Positions 1 to 9,500 of a DNA stretch of 64,000 bases are shown here, in pieces (positions within the stretch are counted from its first letter, which is position 1; each line of letters starts with the position of its first letter). The DNA comes from Haematococcus lacustris (Eukaryota > Chlorophyta > Chlorophyceae > Chlamydomonadales > Haematococcaceae). The notes below the pieces were generated by a model. The model was not told where the DNA came from, made no database searches, and saw nothing but the letters and a program-made list of their open reading frames with translations. The translations under genes were made by a program, and so were the position numbers. The stretch spans positions 5,559,140 to 5,623,139 of the forward strand of contig JASKMD010000026.1 in the NCBI GenBank assembly GCA_030144725.1, read 5' to 3'.

Positions 1-374
1 ACAGGGCCATCGTCATGTCTACAAGCCCCCTCACCTGGGAAAAGCTGCACGCCACATGCAGCTTGCGCAGAGGGAGAGGTCGGGGGCACGACATAGTTCG
101 CGATGACGTGAGGGTCGGGTGCGCGGGGTGCGCGGCGCGATTGATCATGCTGGTTGATTAATAGCCGCGCGTTGCACAGCTTGCTGTTAAACAGCGCACA
201 GCTGGACGCCTACGGATGTCGAGGAGACGGCTTTTCTACAAAGCTAGAATAAGACATGGCGGCATTCTGTCCGGCAGTGTCCTTGACTTACACGACTAGC
301 ACAGCACAAGCATTCAAAGTCTGCAACGTCTGCATTATGTGCCCTGTGTGGTACATTACTCTTGTCACAACCCA
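1..374. other. No gene recognised
   Basis: I see no convincing reading frame, RNA gene or repeat copy here. The right part (about 360-390) leads into the outer boundary of a Fanzor family-1 right end that runs leftwards on the minus strand. Bases just below 390 would be the genomic flank, and so the potential guide source, of that element. Confidence 0.4.
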
Positions 375-389
375 CACCAACTAGTACAC

Positions 390-637
390 AGCCCTCTTAT
401 CCCTCACCAGGGCCTCCATTTGAGCCGGACCACTAGGGACCACTAGTGGCCGCTAGCGGGAATACTAGGGACCACTAGTCGGCAATAGTCGTCAAACTCA
501 AGTGGTGTTAATGGGCTGTGTGGAGTATACCCAATACACATTGACATGGTGCATGAGTGCCTACCACCTACACTATTGCCATTCAAGAGGGCTATTGTGT
601 AGAGTTGGCATGAGAAACATGCAGTGATTGTGAGCTG
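390..637 (-). ncRNA. Fanzor family-1 right end, candidate omega-RNA locus (copy E)
   Basis: Read on the minus strand, this block follows the end of a degenerate Fanzor reading frame and matches the 3' noncoding ends of the copies at 36.2-36.45, 42.83-43.1 and 45.53-45.79 kb along its whole length. It carries the shared 'tcacaatcactgcatg' start region, the box 'gggtatactccacacagccc' and self-complementary decamers (CCGCTAGCGG, CCACTAGTGG), and ends in a 'gtgagggataagagggct' boundary. Known Fanzor and TnpB systems encode their guide RNA at this position. That this block does so is inference from its conservation and dyad symmetry. Confidence 0.5.
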
Positions 638-797
638 ATGACAGCTCAACAAAGGGGGGCACACGCTACTGTGCCGCAGCAGGCTGCTGCTGCTGCTCCT
701 TGGCCTTGGGTGGCTTGTCTCACAGCTGCTTGCAGCCCAGGCCAGGGTACTCCTTGCCCCTGGCTGGCAGAGCTCCCTGCTCTGGCCACCAGCACAG
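638..797 (-). pseudogene. Fanzor family-1 C-terminal end, distal part (copy E)
   Basis: The minus-strand translation gives the conserved tail after RuvC-III (LWWPEQG-like, then 'KEYPGL' and a glutamine-rich end), matching copies at 26.5, 36.1 and 45.4 kb. The frame is cut at 797/5772 by the gypsy element and continues at 5772-6055. A stop interrupts the tail (CKQL then TGA) where copy B reads YKRLRD, so this copy was probably already decayed when it was hit. Confidence 0.7.
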
Positions 798-969
798 TGT
801 TACGTGACCATGTAAGGCTAAGCTAATGCCGGTTGAGAGATCTGGATCTCCCCTGTGAGAAGTGTGATGTGGTGAGGTGATCTGAGGCCGGGTTCGATTC
901 CCGGGCAGACTTCCTGACAACGCCCAGTCTGTCATGGAGAACTCTGTCACCGCCACTCATCACGCAACA
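798..969 (+). repeat. 5' LTR of Gypsy-1
   Basis: Short LTR, TG...CA. It contains 'ggttcgattcc' (891-901) flanked by the inverted pentamers ccggg/cccgg, an exact tRNA T-arm/B-box shape, and an upstream 'taagctaatgccgg' (about 817-830) that resembles an A-box/D-arm. The arrangement is not a full tRNA because no acceptor stem pairs. Confidence 0.95.
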
Positions 970-1463
970 GTTGGTTTCCGACCGATGGTGTCCGACTGGA
1001 TCTATTTGCCACGTATCTGCCTGAGGATGAGCGGCAGAGGAAGTTCTGGTTGGCGTGTAAGACGCGCTTGAGTCGGAGCTGGCTGTAGTGCGCCATTTGA
1101 GCTGGCCGTAGTGCGCCATTTATGGAATTGTCGCGAAGCGACGGCTGTGTGTGGGCTCTGAGCTGAGCGAAGAGGCTAGAGAGCCTGAAACCAGTGGCTA
1201 ATGAGCCTTTGTGCGGTACAACCAGTCGGCGGAGGTTTATTCTGCGAGAGTGGCGATGGAGGTGACAGTAGTCGTCGAGAGGCCGGTGATGGCTCAGTTG
1301 GGTGCGAAGAAGATGCGTGACTCAGGAGCGTGCAAGCCGAAATGCCGAGGTGCAAGCCGAAGTGTTGCAACTGTTGTTTAGGCGGACTTGGCCTGGGAGA
1401 AGCTCTTGATCTTGTGCCTATGTTTGAGGCCAACTCTGCGTGTAAGAGAACGGCTATGGGGCT
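970..1463 (+). other. Gypsy-1 leader; gag missing
   Basis: The 494 bp between LTR and pol contain no gag-sized frame. Short open pieces broken by stops are present, as if gag had been deleted or eroded. A cysteine-rich scrap (CKPKCCNCC) occurs near 1345 in another frame. The primer binding site is the first ~12 bp. Confidence 0.5.
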
Positions 1464-4400
1464 ATGGATGCACCACCGAATGCTGCAGAGGTACAGCCTG
1501 GAAGGCTGCAGCTACCTTTTCTGTTTGAGGGACGGCTAGGTAACAAGCCGTGCAGAGTCATGCTTGACACAGGTGCCAGTTGCACCATAATCAGCAAGGA
1601 GTGGTTGGAAAGACATGAAGGCAATGTTAACCCTGCTGCACTACAAAGGAAGATCATGATGGAACCTCTGAGAGTGCTGACCGCAACCAATCAGCCTGTG
1701 GTGATCACTGAACGTCGTTGTGGCCTGCTGGAGGTGCAAAAAAGCAAGACGAATTGCAATGCAGTGGTCATGCCAGGAATGCTCAATGGTGTCGACCTGA
1801 TCCTAGGTGTCGATTGGATGCACGAGCACGATGCAGTGCTTAAGGTGAAGCACGGGGTGTGCACGCTGTTTGAGGCACTGGGAGAGTCGGGGAAGCCTGT
1901 AAACTTGTTCGCACTGCAACCAAAGCATCTGCCTGGGTTTGCGGCTGTTGCTGCTATGAAGGAGCAGTGGGAAAGCGCAGCCGAAATTAAGCTGCTCAGT
2001 CCGGGCCAGGCCGTGCGACAACTGCGGAAAGGCTGCAGTAGCTGGCTGATGCTAGTGAAACCTGGCGATGCTGGCGACCAGGAGGGCTGGCACCAGGGCA
2101 GCTTGGCAGCTGTAGTGGCTGGATGCAGTGAGCAGAACACGAAGGCTGAGCAGGACCCCGAGCTGGTGCCACAAGCTGTGCTAGATGGGTTGCTATCTGA
2201 GTATGCTGATGTGTTTGGGGACATGCCACCGGGGTTGCCCCCTAACAGGCCAGTGGGGCACACAATCAGGACACCACCCGGGGCTGAAGCTCCCTACAAA
2301 CGTATGTATAAGCTAAGCCCTAGAGAGGAGGCTGAGGTGAAGAAGCAGGTGGCTGAGCTGCTGGCCAAAGGGTTGATTGAGCCAAGCAGCAGCCCATACG
2401 GGGCACCAATCCTGTTTGTGCAAAAGAAAGATGGGAGCCTGAGAATGTGTATTGATTACCGTGCTCTCAACAAGTTAACAGTGAGGGACAGGTACCCCCT
2501 TCCCAGGATTGATGACCTATTTGACAAGCTGGCTGGCAAGAGGGTGTTTAGCTCCCTTGACCTGCAGTCTGGGTATCACCAGATCAGGATTACAGAGGAG
2601 GATGTGCCTAAGACTGCCTTCTTGACGCCAATGGGCCAGTTCCAGTTCAAGGTGCTCTGTTTTGGGCTGACCAACGCCCCTGCTACGTTCCAACGGATGA
2701 TGAATAACGTATTCAAGCCTTTGATCAATGAGTGTGTGTTGGTGTACATTGATGACATTCTGGTGATGAGCAACACCCCTGAGGAGCATGTGCAGCACCT
2801 GAGGCAAGTCCTGCAGCTCATGCGAGAAAACAAGTTCTACGCCAAACTGGCAAAATGCGAGTTCAACAAGACGCAGCTGGCGTTCCTGGGCCACATCGTG
2901 GGCAGCAAAGGGATTGCTGTCGACCCTGCGAAAGTGCAAGTCGTGAAAGAATGGCCGACGCCGCGCAACTTAAAAGACCTGCAGGCTTTCCTGGGGCTGG
3001 CAAACTACTTCAGGCGGTTCATATCAAACTTCAGCTCTCTGGCTGCACCGTTGACGAACTTGACCAGCAAGCAAGTGGCTGCTGCGTATGACTGGGAACA
3101 CTTTGGGGGGGCTGAGCTGGAAGCTTTTAATGCCCTGAAAGAGGCGCTCTGCTCTGCTCCTGTGCTGGCTCTGCCTGACTTCAGCAAGCCTTTTGTAGTG
3201 TGCACCGATGCGTCGCTGGTAGGCACCGGAGGGGTGCTGATGCAAGATGGCAGACCAATTGCTTACACAAGTAAAAAGATGTCCCCAGCCGAGACGCGCT
3301 ATGCCACTGGGGAGCAAGAGCTGCTGGGTATCATCAGAGCAGTCAGAGAGTGGAGGTGTTATTTGGATGGAGCGGTTGATGTTACAATCCTGACTGATCA
3401 CAATCCCCTCATCTACCTGCAAACACAGCCCAACTTGTCGAGGCGGCAGGTCAGATGGATGGAAGAGCTATCACGCTACAAGTATGAGATCAAGTACATA
3501 CCCGGTGCAACTAATGTGGCTGACCCTATCAGCCGTAACCCCGCTCTGGCCAATGAGGTGGCGCTAACAAGCTCATCATCACCACAAAATGCTGACTCTG
3601 AAGACGCCATGACTGTGATCATGACGCTAAGCTCCCGGGCTGAAAGGCCAGTTTACGCCATAACTACACGCCGCACTGCTGCCCGGCTGCGAGAAAATGC
3701 TGAGCTGGGGCAGGTGGCTGCCCGGGAGGCTGCCCAAAGAGCAAACCAGCTGGTCCCACCAGAAGATTTGGCTGCTGCCCATACGCCTGGCCAGGCAAGA
3801 ATGACAAGTGCACAACAAAAGAAGGCGCAGCCAGGTGGGGGGGAATCCCTGCGGCAGCAACAACAAACAACAGAGTCACATAACAAATCAAACAAACAAG
3901 GTGATGACGGGCAGTCCACAACTGAGTCGGGTCCCTTAACCCTAATGCAGGCAATCAAGCAAGCCTATACGGCTGACACACGCTTTGCTGATGAGGCCTT
4001 CACATTGCAGCTGTACCAGCATGAGGGGCTGTGGCTGACTGAGTGGGGCAGAGTGGTGGTTCCTAATGACGTTGCGCTGCGGGAGAGAGTGATATACACC
4101 ATGCATGACACCAGATCTGCTGGTCACCTGGGTATGACGAAGACCCTTGAGCAGGTGACGCGTTGGTTTACATGGCCTGGTGTGTCAGAGGATGTGAAGA
4201 GCTATGTGCGCAGCTGCCACTCGTGCCAAGTGAACAAGTCAAGTGCCAAGAAGCCTGCTGGCCTGCTGCAGCCGCTGCCCATACCTGAGAGACCGTGGGA
4301 CAGCGTGTCAATGGACCTCATAGTGAAGCTCCCTGCAAGTGGGCCCAACAAATATGACTCAATATTAGTGTTTGTGGACAGACTAACAAAGATGGTACAC

Positions 4401-5474
4401 CTGGTGAAGACCTGGGAGAGCATGACTGCCACACAATATGCAAAGCTGTTCCTTGAGCATGTGTTCCGACTGCATGGGATGCCAAGGAGTGTGGTCAGTG
4501 ATAGAGGGCCCCAGTTCCACAACAAATTCTGGGCTGAGGTTACCAAGCTGCTCCAGGTCCAGGTGAACCTATCCAGCGCCTACCACCCTGAAACAGATGG
4601 CCAAACAGAGCGAGTTAACCGGGTAATTGAGGAAATGCTGAGGCACTTCATCAGGCCTGACCAGCGGGACTGGGCGGAGTACTTACCTCTGGTGGAGTTC
4701 GCCATCAACAATGCCTGGCAGGAGTCGGTCCGCAGCACGCCCTTCTACCTGAATTACGGCTATCATCCGCGGCTGGCTGAGCTGCTCGACTTGCCGCAGA
4801 AGGTGCCGCAGGCGCATGATTTTGTGAAGGGCATGAAGACAGCGGTTGAGCAAGCGAGGCAGTGCCTAGCGCGGGCGCAGAAGCGCATGAAGTCATATCA
4901 GGATAACAAACGGCGTGAGGCACTTTACCTGCCTGGTGACATGGTGCTGCTGAGCACACAGAACATGAGGGGTAAGGCTAACCAGCCTGGAGTCCGTAAG
5001 CTAAAGCCTCGCTATGTGGGCCCATTCAGTGTGCAGTACATGGTGGGCAAGGCAGCTGTGAAGCTGTGGCTGCCAGATGAGTGGTCTCGACTCCACAACG
5101 TGTTTCATGTGTCCTTGGTGAAGCCCTATCGCACAGATGCTTCAGGGGCAGTGCCTGGGCTGGCTGGACCACCTCCTGTGCAGTGGCTAGATGGAGAGCC
5201 CCAATACACAGTGGAGAAGGTGGTGGGCCACAGGCTGGAGCCCAGCAAAGGCAAGCGCAAGGGCAAGTGCAAGAAGAGAAGGCTTGAGTTCCTGGTCAAG
5301 TGGCAAGGACACGGTGACGAGCATAACACATGGGAGTTGAGCACCCAGCTGGTGGGCTGCCAAGAGCTGTTGGCCAGGTACCTGACAGAGCACAACCTGA
5401 GTGCCGAGGCTGAGGAGGCGGCTGATGGCGAGGCTGAAGCTAAGGATGATGTTGAAGCTGAGGCCCAGGCCTGA
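1464..5474 (+). CDS. Gypsy-1 Pol polyprotein (PR-RT-RH-IN-chromodomain)
   Basis: One uninterrupted 1336-residue frame. In order: retropepsin-like protease with LDTGASC (Asp about 35); reverse transcriptase with YIDD at about 428-431; RNase H with 'CTDAS' and 'TDHNPL'; integrase with an H-H-C-C zinc region around residues 880-925 and the D-D-E core in 'SMDLI', 'VSDRGPQF' and 'GQTERVNRVIEE'; then a C-terminal chromodomain (YTVEKVVGHR ... LVKWQG) at about 1240-1310. The order PR-RT-RH-IN and the chromodomain place it among chromoviral Ty3/gypsy elements. The polyprotein would be cut by its own protease to copy element RNA and insert the cDNA; chromodomains in this group direct integration to marked chromatin. 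No gag domain is fused upstream. The start is the first ATG of the frame; translation could begin earlier only by frameshift. Confidence 0.95.
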   Translation: MDAPPNAAEVQPGRLQLPFLFEGRLGNKPCRVMLDTGASCTIISKEWLERHEGNVNPAALQRKIMMEPLRVLTATNQPVVITERRCGLLEVQKSKTNCNAVVMPGMLNGVDLILGVDWMHEHDAVLKVKHGVCTLFEALGESGKPVNLFALQPKHLPGFAAVAAMKEQWESAAEIKLLSPGQAVRQLRKGCSSWLMLVKPGDAGDQEGWHQGSLAAVVAGCSEQNTKAEQDPELVPQAVLDGLLSEYADVFGDMPPGLPPNRPVGHTIRTPPGAEAPYKRMYKLSPREEAEVKKQVAELLAKGLIEPSSSPYGAPILFVQKKDGSLRMCIDYRALNKLTVRDRYPLPRIDDLFDKLAGKRVFSSLDLQSGYHQIRITEEDVPKTAFLTPMGQFQFKVLCFGLTNAPATFQRMMNNVFKPLINECVLVYIDDILVMSNTPEEHVQHLRQVLQLMRENKFYAKLAKCEFNKTQLAFLGHIVGSKGIAVDPAKVQVVKEWPTPRNLKDLQAFLGLANYFRRFISNFSSLAAPLTNLTSKQVAAAYDWEHFGGAELEAFNALKEALCSAPVLALPDFSKPFVVCTDASLVGTGGVLMQDGRPIAYTSKKMSPAETRYATGEQELLGIIRAVREWRCYLDGAVDVTILTDHNPLIYLQTQPNLSRRQVRWMEELSRYKYEIKYIPGATNVADPISRNPALANEVALTSSSSPQNADSEDAMTVIMTLSSRAERPVYAITTRRTAARLRENAELGQVAAREAAQRANQLVPPEDLAAAHTPGQARMTSAQQKKAQPGGGESLRQQQQTTESHNKSNKQGDDGQSTTESGPLTLMQAIKQAYTADTRFADEAFTLQLYQHEGLWLTEWGRVVVPNDVALRERVIYTMHDTRSAGHLGMTKTLEQVTRWFTWPGVSEDVKSYVRSCHSCQVNKSSAKKPAGLLQPLPIPERPWDSVSMDLIVKLPASGPNKYDSILVFVDRLTKMVHLVKTWESMTATQYAKLFLEHVFRLHGMPRSVVSDRGPQFHNKFWAEVTKLLQVQVNLSSAYHPETDGQTERVNRVIEEMLRHFIRPDQRDWAEYLPLVEFAINNAWQESVRSTPFYLNYGYHPRLAELLDLPQKVPQAHDFVKGMKTAVEQARQCLARAQKRMKSYQDNKRREALYLPGDMVLLSTQNMRGKANQPGVRKLKPRYVGPFSVQYMVGKAAVKLWLPDEWSRLHNVFHVSLVKPYRTDASGAVPGLAGPPPVQWLDGEPQYTVEKVVGHRLEPSKGKRKGKCKKRRLEFLVKWQGHGDEHNTWELSTQLVGCQELLARYLTEHNLSAEAEEAADGEAEAKDDVEAEAQA

Positions 5475-5599
5475 TGGTGGAGGCATGGTTGGAACTCAGA
5501 CACCTAGCGCTAGTGTGGGCGCGAGTGATGGCACAATGTGCCTGAGCGGGGCAACACCACAGTGGTCAGCTGAGGACAGCTGAGCCAGGTGGGGGGGAA

Positions 5600-5771
5600 T
5601 GTTACGTGACCATGTAAGGCTAAGCTAATGCCGGTTGAGAGATCTGGATCTCCCCTGTGAGAAGTGTGATGTGGTGAGGTGATCTGAGGCCGGGTTCGAT
5701 TCCCGGGCAGACTTCCTGACAACGCCCAGTCTGTCATGGAGAACTCTGTCACCGCCACTCATCACGCAACA
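5600..5771 (+). repeat. 3' LTR of Gypsy-1
   Basis: Identical to 798-969 by eye, with the polypurine tract immediately 5' (5588-5599) and the CACAG duplication immediately 3'. Confidence 0.95.
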
Positions 5772-5776
5772 CACAG

Positions 5777-6055
5777 CTCCAGCGGGCGCCACCTGCTCTC
5801 CCCAATGCGCTGCATGTTCAATGCCAATGCAGTCCCTGTCCAGCCACCTGCCTGGCTGTGGTGCTGGCTTGGCTTTGGCAGGCTTGCCCTGCTCAGCCTT
5901 GGTGCGCTTGCTGCGCTTGGCTGGCTGGGGAGTGCTGGGCCCTGGCTCTAAGGCTGCTGGCTGTGTGGCTGCCTAACTGCTGCATGGGGCACCACATCAG
6001 GCTCCGCACTGGCTGGTCACGCTGCTGGCTCCAGGCTGGGCGCAAGGGAAGCTAG
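5777..6055 (-). pseudogene. Fanzor family-1, zinc-ribbon to RuvC-III part (copy E)
   Basis: Minus-strand frames give a degenerate zinc-ribbon stretch (CGA-PC), a lysine/proline/alanine-rich linker and 'GRWLDRDC', the beginning of RuvC-III, followed by a small deletion where other copies read NAALNMQR. The frame then resumes as the MQRIGES equivalent and runs into the gypsy insertion. Nothing upstream of the zinc ribbon is present, so this copy is 5' truncated as well as split. Confidence 0.75.
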
Positions 6056-6566
6056 AAAGCCGCCAGGACGTCCCAATCATGAACATGTTACCAAGTAGTG
6101 GTAATGGTGCTGGTAGTGGTACACAGTCTGCGTTTGATGTCCTTCTCTTCTTGGTTGGTCTGCTAGCACACGCATAGTGTGGTGCTTGATGTCGCTATCA
6201 GTTACCACGTGACCTGCTCGGCTCAGCGCCCTCTGCACAGCCTACGATGGTGGGAGCAGGCTGCGCCCCCGTAGTCTTCTTCTTCTTCTTCTTCACAGCC
6301 TACCACAACTGGCGTGGTGGGGCTCAGTAATGTCTTCCCACATCCAGCATGGTGCCTTTGCCCAGTGGGACACTGGATGCCCACTATTGGGTGCTGGACC
6401 AGCACTGCTGAACGTTTTGCATGCCCCCCATGCAGCCAGTCCATACCCCGTCAACCCTGCTTACTGAGCGACCGATGCAAGCGCCTGGCAAATTTTGGTT
6501 GGGCTGCACCCGCTTGGGATGAAGTTGGGCACAAGCAGATCACATATTGGAGCGTAAACGCCTACG
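6056..6566. other. Upstream region of the Prp6 gene
   Basis: No gene is seen. A short CTT/GAA microsatellite (about 6279-6295) is present. The segment must include the Prp6 promoter and 5' UTR, but no TATA box or other motif stands out. Confidence 0.4.
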
Positions 6567-9500
6567 ATGAGCAGCGCACCTCCTGTGCGCGTGCCGATTG
6601 TTAAGGCCAAGGTAGAAGTTGCGCCTGGCCAGCGCGTGAATTGGAACTCGGTTCCAGCCCCCACCAACTATGTGCCAGGTCTGGGCCGTGGAGCGACTGG
6701 GTTCACCACTCGGTCTGATATCGGCCCAGCACGTCCAGGGGCAGGCCCAGGCGGCGAGGTGCGCGTGCTGCACAACCCACATATCTGCACAGACCGTACC
6801 CAATCCCACATATCCCACAGACCGCTAGCACTGGCCCTTTTTAGAACAGCGCCATGCGTACAAGAGCCTGTCACAGCACATTCATGATTGTTGTTCAAGA
6901 CCTGGGTATGTCTGACAGCCCCATCTATGTGGCCTATCAGTCATGCTGGTTGCAAGCATTGATCTTCAAGCGGAGGCTTCTTGGGCTTTGGTATCTGTGG
7001 GGTGTGCTTCATGTCAAGGAGAGGGCCAACATGCAATGTATCGTGCCTGTTCATGCCAATGTGCAGCATACTTGCCAGTCGCAGTCGCCACTGTCAGTCA
7101 CAAAGGTGCACCCACCAGCCTTGCCTGGCTGCAAGAACTCTCTGCTGAGCCATGTTTGTGCACGCTGCATGCAGGCAGGTGCCCAGGCAGAAGGGGATGT
7201 GGATGAGAACAAGTTTGATGAGTTCATGGGCAATGATGCAGGTGAGTGATCACACTCCCACTGCCAGGCTACAGCCAGTAGCCAGAGGCAGTGATAGCAG
7301 TGAGAGGGCTGGCCCATGGCAAAGTGTAACAGCACCTAGCATACCATCTAGGTGTAGCAGATCAGGGAACTGCCACGCAGCAAAGGAGCGTAGATGGGCT
7401 GTGCGTGACAAAACAGGTGCACTAGGGCAGCTGCAGAAGAGGTAGTGGCAGTAGATGGCTCAGCGTGAAGCTGCAGGGTGTGATGTGTAGGTTTACCTAC
7501 AGTGGGGGTCAGTTGCAGCTGCATTGTTACCCCTACGACCATCACAACCACTACCACACCATAGACACCACCACAGACACCACCACTGCTTCAACCCCCG
7601 CCACTGCAACCACTGCTTCAATCCCCGCTTCAACCAACCACTGCTTCAGTCCTCCACAGAGTACAACACGAGCAACTGGCTGCCAATGCTGTGTGGGGCT
7701 ATTGCAGGAGCCCTGGCTGGGGGCACCTATGACGAGGACGACAAGGAGGCAGATGAGATCTGGGATGCGGTGGACAAGTATATGGATGAGCGACGCAGAG
7801 TAAGATGCGAGCCTGCTGGTGCTCCTCATGTGGACCCGACCACACACTCACAAACACATCCACACACACGTGCCCGATGGTGATGGTGATGGAACTCATG
7901 CCCTGGTCAGCAGACATGGATGGAGTGTTGTGTGACTGGCAGCACGTGTGTTGTGGCCCCCGATGATGAGAGACTCAGTAATCGTATGCCTGGCAGGAGG
8001 AGTGACACAGTGTGACCTCACAGGGCTGCTCACTCCTGATGCATGCCCCCTGTGCCGCTGCCAACAAGGCTTGAGTGCCCGCTTGAACCCTGCACTGGGT
8101 CAGGCATGTTGTTGCATGGGCTCTGCCCATGCTGGTGCTCATCACACTTGTTGCTGCAGGCTGTGGGTGTAGCTGCCAGGTAGCTGGAGCTTGCTTGATC
8201 ACACTGGGTTACTCCTCACATATCTGCCCCACCCCTAATAGCAGGGGTGGATGGGCTTGCCGACTTGAAGGCGAATCTGAGGGTGGCCCTCCTGATCAGT
8301 AGCCTGCCACGTAGCATGCGTGTTTGAGCTGTAACCTGCTGTGTCATATGCCATGTGCTGCACGTTGCCCCAGCCCCTGGCAGCTGTCACCACCAACGGG
8401 CACCCATCCTGGCATCACTTTTTCCTGTATGCCTTTCACACATGGTCTTGGCCTGATGGCCTCAGCTGGGTTCATACCTTGCACATCATGCCTGAATGCT
8501 TTGTATTTGTGATGGATGGCAGCTGGAGGACAGCTGGGGGACAGGCGCCTCCCCTCCATCATTTCTCACTCTCACCTCCAATGCAAGAAGCATTTGGCTG
8601 TTCAGTGCAGGAGCGGCGGGAGAAGCGACTGAAAGAGGAGATTGAACGGTATCGAGCTGAGAATCCTAAAATCACCGAGCAGTTTGCTGATCTCAAGCGC
8701 AAGCTGTCGGAGGTGAGGCGGGAACACACAGGGCACTGGCAGAGTGCAAACAGGCGTCACAATCCAGCACCATCATCATGACCACAATCGTTATCCGATT
8801 AAGGAAAAAATGTTCCACCACCACCACCACCACCACCACCACCACTACTGCCACCACCACCACCACCACCACCACCATCATCAACACTGCCTTCGTCACC
8901 AGCATCAACACTGCCTTCGTCACCATCACCACCACCACCATCACCGTTGTTAGCCATGGTCGGGTGTGGCTGGTGTCTACGGCACAACTCATTTCTTATG
9001 ACTCTGGCATTGCTTTAGTCCCTCATCATCACTGTTGCTGACATGTACAGCTGGTCCCACTAGACCCCGCAAGCAGTGAGGCATGCTCCCTGTAGCGGAC
9101 CCATGTAGTGCAGTGTGGCATGTATGGCTGCGGCCCCAGGTCAGCAGTGATGAGTGGGACGCTATTCCAGAGATTGGCGACTACACCATCAAGAAGAAAC
9201 AGATGCGGCAGTCATTTGCGCCAGTGCCAGACACACTGCTGAGCAAGGTGTGTTGCGAGACAACAGCAGACGCCAGCACCCAGCATGCTGCATGGGTGAC
9301 AGCTGTGGTGGCGGTAATGTTGCTGAGCATCAGTGAATCTCCCAACAGCCAGCTCGCTAACTATGTTACTCCTCAAGTCGTCTTCCCTGGCTGCAAATGA
9401 GGGCAGCCATTGAGTGCAACCCAAGATCCGGGCAGCAAGCTGGCATGGCAGTCTCCTTGTGCGCATCCTGGCTGATTGCATTGGTCCCAAACCCGGTTCC

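Larger units (their letters stand above)
798..5771 (+). mobile_element. Complete Ty3/gypsy chromovirus LTR retrotransposon (Gypsy-1)
   Basis: Two 172-bp LTRs (798-969 and 5600-5771) start TG, end CA and appear identical base for base. A purine run 'ggtgggggggaa' directly precedes the 3' LTR as polypurine tract, and 'ttggtttccg' just inside the 5' LTR is the likely primer binding site. The 5-bp target duplication CACAG is intact at 793-797 and 5772-5776. Identical LTRs, an open 1336-codon pol frame and a perfect duplication indicate very recent insertion. The target is the C-terminal coding part of a Fanzor copy on the opposite strand. No gag gene is visible between the 5' LTR and pol, so mobility in cis is doubtful. 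Confidence 0.95.

Noticed and set aside
850..910. tRNA gene in the Gypsy-1 LTR
   Set aside because: T-arm is perfect but there is no acceptor stem or anticodon arm; kept only as a possible Pol III-like signal.
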